Source of the DNA: Polyangia bacterium
GTDB taxonomy: Bacteria > Myxococcota_A > Polyangia > Nannocystales > Nannocystaceae
Direction: 5' to 3'
Length of the DNA stretch: 64,000 nucleotides
NCBI GenBank assembly: GCA_030430565.1
Contig: JAUIKS010000016.1
Coordinates: 1-64,000, forward strand
The position numbers and the translations under genes are program-made. Positions within the stretch are counted from its first letter, which is position 1; every line of letters begins with the position of its first letter. Positions 59,487 to 64,000 of the stretch are shown here, in pieces. Below the pieces are notes generated by a model that was given only the letters and a program-made list of their open reading frames with translations, made no database searches and was not told the origin of the DNA.

Positions 59487-59492
59487 ATTGTA
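59487..59492 (-). promoter_or_regulatory. Putative -10 box 6 nt before the esterase start
   Basis: TACAAT on the minus strand matches the -10 consensus at five of six positions and is separated from the GTG by 6 nt, so the transcript is expected to be leaderless. Confidence 0.5.
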
Positions 59493-59586
59493 TCACCACG
59501 CGTCGACCCAAGCGCGTATCGCCGCGACGGTGCAGCTACAACGTTCGCCGCCCGCCCGGCGCGACCGCGGGCTCAACCAGCCTAGC

Positions 59587-62487
59587 CTACTTGGCGGGGG
59601 CGGCCTTCTTGGCGGGGGCGGCCTCAGCCTTTGCGTCGCCGCCGGCTGCGGCCGCGTCGGGCATCAGCACCGCGTCGACGTAGTTGCGGCCGAGGTACTT
59701 CTTGGCGGCGCTCTGCACCGTCTTGCTCGAGACGCGCTCGACCCTCTTGTTCGCGTCCTCGACGATCTCGCTGGGGTCGGTGCCGTAGGTGTAGTGCTTG
59801 ACCAGCTGGCGCGTCCAGAAGCGGTTCTCCTTGAGGTCGGTCTCGAGCGAGCGCTTGCGCTGCTGCCGGACCTTCTCGAGGTAGTCGTCGCCGACGCCCT
59901 CTTTCTTGACCGCAGCGATGATGTCGAAGACCGCCTGCTTGAGCTTGTCGACGTTCTCCGGGCCGCAGCCGAAGCCGATGGTGTACTCGTACTCCTGCTT
60001 GGGGCGACGCGAGATGTCGCCGAAGCTGAAGGCGCCGTAGACCCCGCCCATCTCCTCGCGCAGGACCTCGCGCAGGCGGATGTCGAGCACCTCCGAGAGC
60101 ATCTCGAGGTCGTCCTCGGCCTCGGGGCTCCACTTGGCGGGGCCGTGGAAGCGAATCATCACGAAGCTCTTGGGGTCTTGCCCCTTGGTCACCTTCAGCT
60201 GCTTCTTGCCCTTCGGGTGCTTGACGTTGACGTTCTTCCACTTCTCTTTGCGCCCGCTGGTGGGCAGGCTGGCGAGGTAGGTCGCGCTCAGCTCCTTGAG
60301 CTTGGGCAGATCGAGGTTGCCGACGAACACGAAGGTGAAGTCGCCGGCGTCGGCGAAGCGATCCTTGTAGAAGTCGTAGGCGGCGTCGAGCTTGACCTGC
60401 TCGAGCAGGTCGACCGTCATCGGCTGCCGCCGCGGGTGGTCGCTGTTGTAGAAGACGTTGAGCTTGTCGAAGAACACGCGCTGGGGGTTGAGGTCGCGGT
60501 TCTTGACGAAGGTCGCCTGGGTGCCCTTCCACGCGTTGAAGGCGGTCGGGTCCTTGCGCGGCGCGGTGAAGGCGAGGTGGATCATCTGCATCATGATCTC
60601 GGCGTCCTCCGGCGAGGCGTTGCCCCACATGCCCTCCTCGAGCTCGCCGATCCACGGGCGCACGCTCGCGACCTTGCCGGCCATCATCTTCTGGATGGTC
60701 GGCCTGTCGAACTCGCCGAGCCCGGCCTCCGCGACCACGCCGCCGGCGCTCGCCGCCGAGCGGTACAGGTCCTTGGGCGCGAGCGAGTGGCCGCCGGGGC
60801 TGAAGGCCTGCATGCGGATCTCGTCGTTTTTAAAGTCCGTCGGCTTGGCGATGACGCGCGCGCCGTTCGACAGCGTCCAGACCGTCACGTCGATCGCCTC
60901 GACGCGCTCCTCTTTCTCGACGGCGCCGGCCGTGGGCGCCTGCGCCATCAACGACTCCGCCATCGCGGCCTCGGTGTAGGGCTGGACGTCGGCGCTGCGG
61001 GCCGCGTCGAGCGCCGCGAGCAGCTCGTCCTCGGAGGGCGCCTTGTCGCGCGCGGGCAGGCTCGCCATGACGACCTGGTCTTTGCGGCTGGTCCACCGCT
61101 CGGCGAGCGCGTTGACCTCGTCGAGCGTGATCCCGGGGATGAACTTCTCGGCGAGCGCGAGCTCGGCGTCGCGGCCGGGCATCGCCTCGCCCTCGAGGAA
61201 GTGGAAGGCGAGCTCGAAGGCGAAGCCGCGCGACTCTGCCTTGTCCTTCTCCTTGACGGCGCGCGCGAAGTCGCGGAGCGACTCGGCTTTTTGGCGCTCG
61301 AGCTCGCTGGCCAAGAAGCCGTGCCGGCGGACTCGCTCGACCTCCGTCGCGAAGGTGTTGACGGTCTCCTTGATCATGTTCGGCTTGACGAAGCCGATGA
61401 GCTGGAAGGTGTCGACGGCGCGGCCCATGTCGCTCGTGCCGCTGAAGGCGAAGGCGAAGGGCGCGTCGGGCTTGAGCCGAATCTCGTCGAGGCGCGCGCG
61501 CAGCATGCCGTGGAACAGGCGCTCGACCATGTCGGCCCGGGCGTCTTTCTCGGTCCGCACGGGCGTGTAGGGCCCCTTAATCGACAGCGTCACCTGGGGC
61601 ATGCTGGTCTCGGGGTCGGTGACGACCGCCGCGCGGCGCTCCTGCAGCAGCGGGACGGGGACGTTCTCGCGCGGGCGCGGGTTCTCGGGCATCGTGAGGT
61701 CCGAGAAGCGCGCGCGGATGTCCTGCTCCATCGCGGCGGGGTCGACGTCGCCGACGACGATCACCGCCATCAGGTCGGGGCGGTACCAGTCTTTGTAGAA
61801 GCGGGTGAGCGCCTCGACCGGGGCGTTCTGCAGGATCTCTTTCTCGCCGATCGGCTTGCGATCGGCGTACTTCGAGCCCTTGAGATAGATCGGCCACTGC
61901 TTGTCGAAGGCGCGCTGGCTGGCGCCTCGACCCAGGCGCCACTCCTCGGTCACGACGCCGCGCTCTTTGTCGACCTCGACAGGATCAAAGGTCAGCGCGC
62001 CCGACCAGTCCTCGATGATGTCCATGCCGGTCTTCATCGCCTCCGCGTCGTCGGTGGGGACCGTGAGCATGTAGACGGTCTCGTCGAAGGAGGTGAAGGC
62101 GTTGAGGTCGGCGCCGAAGTCCATGCCGGCCTTCTCGATGAAGTCGATCAGCGTGTTCTTCTCGAAGCGGGCCGTGCCGTTGAAGGCCATGTGCTCGACG
62201 AAGTGCGCGAGGCCCTTTTGGTCGTCGTCCTCGAGCACGGAGCCGGCGTTGACGGCGAGCCACAGCGACGCGCGCTTCTCGGGCTTGGCGTTCTTGCGGA
62301 TGTAGTACGTGAGCCCGTTGTCGAGGACCCCGGTGCGCACGTCGGGATCCATTGGGAGCGGCGGGCCGGCCTCGGCGGCGGCGGCGGCGGCCTCGGCCTC
62401 GGCCTTGGCGTGCTCGCTCTCTTGCTTGGTCTGGCCCGCGCAGGCGGAGAGGAGCAGTGCAACACCGAGGAGTCTGGATAGCTTCAT
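59587..62487 (-). CDS. M16 family metallopeptidase, lipoprotein (pitrilysin-like)
   Basis: This encodes 966 residues. The signal LLGVALLLSAC gives a lipobox at Cys 16. The zinc motif is HFVEH (95-99), inverted HxxEH, with the downstream Glu in ERGVVTEEWR. Two M16 repeats fill the chain; the second half lacks the zinc motif, as is normal. The length fits the single-chain, pitrilysin/PqqL-like group, which degrades peptides inside a closed chamber. Long basic helices near the C-terminus (KGKKQLKVTKG) are typical. It is probably periplasmic, on the outer membrane. The start MKLSRLLG was chosen over an ATG six codons earlier because it gives a standard lipoprotein signal. Confidence 0.92.
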   Translation of the reverse strand: MKLSRLLGVALLLSACAGQTKQESEHAKAEAEAAAAAAEAGPPLPMDPDVRTGVLDNGLTYYIRKNAKPEKRASLWLAVNAGSVLEDDDQKGLAHFVEHMAFNGTARFEKNTLIDFIEKAGMDFGADLNAFTSFDETVYMLTVPTDDAEAMKTGMDIIEDWSGALTFDPVEVDKERGVVTEEWRLGRGASQRAFDKQWPIYLKGSKYADRKPIGEKEILQNAPVEALTRFYKDWYRPDLMAVIVVGDVDPAAMEQDIRARFSDLTMPENPRPRENVPVPLLQERRAAVVTDPETSMPQVTLSIKGPYTPVRTEKDARADMVERLFHGMLRARLDEIRLKPDAPFAFAFSGTSDMGRAVDTFQLIGFVKPNMIKETVNTFATEVERVRRHGFLASELERQKAESLRDFARAVKEKDKAESRGFAFELAFHFLEGEAMPGRDAELALAEKFIPGITLDEVNALAERWTSRKDQVVMASLPARDKAPSEDELLAALDAARSADVQPYTEAAMAESLMAQAPTAGAVEKEERVEAIDVTVWTLSNGARVIAKPTDFKNDEIRMQAFSPGGHSLAPKDLYRSAASAGGVVAEAGLGEFDRPTIQKMMAGKVASVRPWIGELEEGMWGNASPEDAEIMMQMIHLAFTAPRKDPTAFNAWKGTQATFVKNRDLNPQRVFFDKLNVFYNSDHPRRQPMTVDLLEQVKLDAAYDFYKDRFADAGDFTFVFVGNLDLPKLKELSATYLASLPTSGRKEKWKNVNVKHPKGKKQLKVTKGQDPKSFVMIRFHGPAKWSPEAEDDLEMLSEVLDIRLREVLREEMGGVYGAFSFGDISRRPKQEYEYTIGFGCGPENVDKLKQAVFDIIAAVKKEGVGDDYLEKVRQQRKRSLETDLKENRFWTRQLVKHYTYGTDPSEIVEDANKRVERVSSKTVQSAAKKYLGRNYVDAVLMPDAAAAGGDAKAEAAPAKKAAPAK

Positions 62488-62627
62488 CGCGGGCCTACTT
62501 AGCACGCGGCCCGGGGCGCTGGGTACCTCGGCGAGTGAGGGTGCTGTGGTCGTCGCGCTCGCAGGTCACGTCCCCGCGTCCCGTCGGCGTCGTCGAACGA
62601 GGTAGCGAATCCTTTTGAGCGTGGTCG

Positions 62628-63716
62628 CTACGCGGGGGCGTCGAGCCGGTAGCACTCGACCGCGGTGTCGCGCAGGAGCCTGGCGCGCGCGGCCGCGTCG
62701 AGCCCGAGCTCGTCCATCACGCGGTGGTGGACGGTCCACAGCGTGTCGAGCTCGAGGGAGACCTTATCGACCGGGAAGTTCGACGCGAACATGCAGCGCT
62801 CGACGCCGAAGCGCTCGATCGCGGCGCGGAGCAGGGGCGAGAGCGCGGGCGTCAGCTCGTCCGCGTCGGGCTTGCGCTCACGCTGGTGGTAGCCGAAGCC
62901 GACCACCGGCATCGTCAGGCCGGAGAGCTTGCAGTAGACGTTGGGGCGCTCGGCGAGCTCGGTGAGGCCGCGCAGCCACTCGTCGCGGATCTGCGCGCGC
63001 GCGGACGGGTCCTCGCCGAGACCGTGGAAGGGGCCGCCCAGGCCGACCGGCGTGCCGACGTGGCAGAGCACGATGCGCGCCTGTGGGAAGTCACGGGCCA
63101 GCGCCGCGAGCTCGGGCAGCTGATGGTGGTAGACCCACGCGTCAAAGGACAGGTTGTTACGGATCAGCGCTTCGAAGCCCGCGCGCCACGTCGGGTCCTT
63201 CGTCAGCGCGGGCGCGGGCGCGAAGCTGTGGACGAGCCGGTGCGGGTGCCAGGTCAGCATGTAGCGGACGCCGCGGACGGCCGGGCTCGCCGCGATGTGG
63301 GCCTTGAGGACCTCGTCGACGGCGGCGCCGAGGCGGAGGTCGGCGTAGGCGACGATGCCGGCGGGGCCGAGCGGGCCCGCCGACTGACGCAGGCCCTCGA
63401 GCCAGCGGGTCTCGCCGACCGGGTCCATCGGCCGCTTGTCCTTCCAGCCAGCTTGGATGTGCACGTAGCGGGTGACGCCGGTCGGGCGCGCGTCGGCCCA
63501 GTACTCGGGGAGGAGGTAGTCCTCGAGCGCGTGGTTGCGCTCGCCGAAGAACTCGAGGAGGTCCTTGGGGAACGCGAGGCGGGCGACGAGGTCGAGCGCG
63601 CGCCGGCTCCAGCCGAGCAGGCGCACGAGCGGGCGCTGCCGGTAGGGGTTTTTGTGGAGGTCCCAGAGGTGGATGTGGGGGTCGACGAGCTCCCGGGCTG
63701 CCGGCGGCGAGGTCAT
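62628..63716 (-). CDS. Amidohydrolase-family protein (Amidohydro_2)
   Basis: This 362-residue TIM-barrel protein has VDPHIHLWD (the HxH metal motif), VRGVRYML, FDAWVYHHQLP (a His at the strand 5/6 position), IVLCHVG, KLSG and MFASNFPVDK (the late Asp position, here Asn-Phe-Pro-Val-Asp), matching the 2-pyrone-4,6-dicarboxylate lactonase/TIM-barrel amidohydrolase group. Family members hydrolyse lactones, esters or decarboxylate aromatics. The start at 63716 leaves a conventional short N-terminus; a GTG at 63758 is possible. The substrate cannot be named from the sequence. The gene is 79 bp from the next, partial gene. Confidence 0.88.
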   Translation of the reverse strand: MTSPPAARELVDPHIHLWDLHKNPYRQRPLVRLLGWSRRALDLVARLAFPKDLLEFFGERNHALEDYLLPEYWADARPTGVTRYVHIQAGWKDKRPMDPVGETRWLEGLRQSAGPLGPAGIVAYADLRLGAAVDEVLKAHIAASPAVRGVRYMLTWHPHRLVHSFAPAPALTKDPTWRAGFEALIRNNLSFDAWVYHHQLPELAALARDFPQARIVLCHVGTPVGLGGPFHGLGEDPSARAQIRDEWLRGLTELAERPNVYCKLSGLTMPVVGFGYHQRERKPDADELTPALSPLLRAAIERFGVERCMFASNFPVDKVSLELDTLWTVHHRVMDELGLDAAARARLLRDTAVECYRLDAPA

Positions 63717-63795
63717 GGGCGCATCACAGACCAGCGCGGGGAGGACGTCAACGGTCACGGCGCCTCGCCGTCCGGCGCGCGGACGGTCGCGCGCG

Positions 63796-64000
63796 TCAGC
63801 GCGTCGCGAGGTAGATGCGGTAGCGATCCTCTTCGTCGGGGAGCACGTCGGCCATCAGGTTGCGCGTAAACACGAGCTGGCAGCCGTCGTGCGTGATCGC
63901 GGCCGGGCAGGCTTGCCAGCTCTCGACGGAGAGACTCGAGAGCGTCTGAACCCCGTCGTCCCAGTCGGCGTCGGGCGAGGCGCGCTGGACGTACTGGATC
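63796..64000 (-). CDS. Partial gene, C-terminus of a probable PD40/WD40-like protein
   Basis: Only the last 67 codons are in the window, as the gene runs off the right end on the minus strand. The peptide ends LMADVLPDEEDRYRIYLATR, which resembles the last blade of secreted PD40/WD40-like beta-propellers of myxobacteria. Two cysteines (WQACPAAITHDGC) may form a disulfide. The identification rests on this short tail only. Confidence 0.5.
   Translation of the reverse strand, partial: IQYVQRASPDADWDDGVQTLSSLSVESWQACPAAITHDGCQLVFTRNLMADVLPDEEDRYRIYLATR

Noticed and set aside
59488..62481. A 997-codon open frame on the plus strand opposite the M16 protease
   Set aside because: It is a mirror frame of a GC-rich gene: it has Asp/Val/Leu/Arg/Gly-biased low-complexity sequence and no recognisable domain, while the minus strand encodes a clear M16 protease.

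Overview
The window is very GC-rich and reads as chromosome from a myxobacterium, most likely a Nannocystaceae-like lineage (Plesiocystis/Enhygromyxa/Nannocystis type). This is inferred from gene content: hybrid Ser/Thr kinase-ATPase-histidine kinase proteins, a Ser/Thr kinase with kinesin-light-chain-type TPRs, lipoproteins with Thr/Ser/Gly-rich linkers, Cys-rich CGDG..CDDGN repeats, a MYXO-CTERM tail and several bacterial lipoxygenases. No phage, insertion sequence, CRISPR array or integrase was found.

Layout. 0-0.4 kb: four minus-strand tRNA genes (Arg-ACG, Pro-CGG, Arg-ACG again, Arg-TCT). 0.9-5.2 kb: a small membrane protein, a DUF4149 protein and an RND transporter without an adjacent adaptor. 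5.4-10.9 kb: a giant pseudokinase/ATPase/pseudo-histidine kinase. 10.9-14.8 kb: a methyltransferase, a Cys-rich lipoprotein, a small protein and an ExbD-like lipoprotein. 15.0-17.4 kb: module 1, made of an AhpD-like CxxCxxxH protein, a STAS-like protein and a lipoprotein with an unrecognised domain ('X'). 17.9-24.6 kb: a MAPEG protein, a hypothetical protein and a second giant kinase/ATPase/histidine kinase with mostly intact motifs. 24.7-30.2 kb: a frameshifted secreted protein, a vWA lipoprotein, an aldo/keto reductase behind 11-bp repeats, an MBL-like protein and a beta-helix protein with a MYXO-CTERM tail. 30.5-38.4 kb: a divergent IF-2, a TPR membrane protein, an Fe(II)/2OG dioxygenase, a polysaccharide-deacetylase-like protein, a YgjP-like metalloprotein and a TerB-like protein. 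38.5-43.9 kb: three tandem lipoxygenases. 44-45.4 kb: two lipoproteins. 45.5-49.1 kb: module 2, the same AhpD-like/STAS/domain-X order, with domain X fused to a di-heme cytochrome c peroxidase. 49.7-55.3 kb: a decayed nucleotide kinase, a DUF1801 protein, a membrane protein, an ATP-grasp protein and a Ser/Thr kinase-TPR protein. 55.6-64 kb: malate dehydrogenase, two lipoproteins, a secreted esterase, an M16 protease, an amidohydrolase and a partial gene.

The most notable signal is the duplicated domain X-STAS-AhpD module. It looks like an undescribed redox-related unit: one copy is fused to a di-heme peroxidase and lies close to three lipoxygenase genes, whose products should be lipid hydroperoxides. 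Further points are a hybrid kinase that has lost its catalytic residues at both ends but keeps its P-loop ATPase, an interrupted palindrome recurring in several intergenic regions, and TAnnnT boxes 5-9 nt from many start codons that suggest leaderless mRNAs. Functions are inferred from motifs read by eye; no database search was run.
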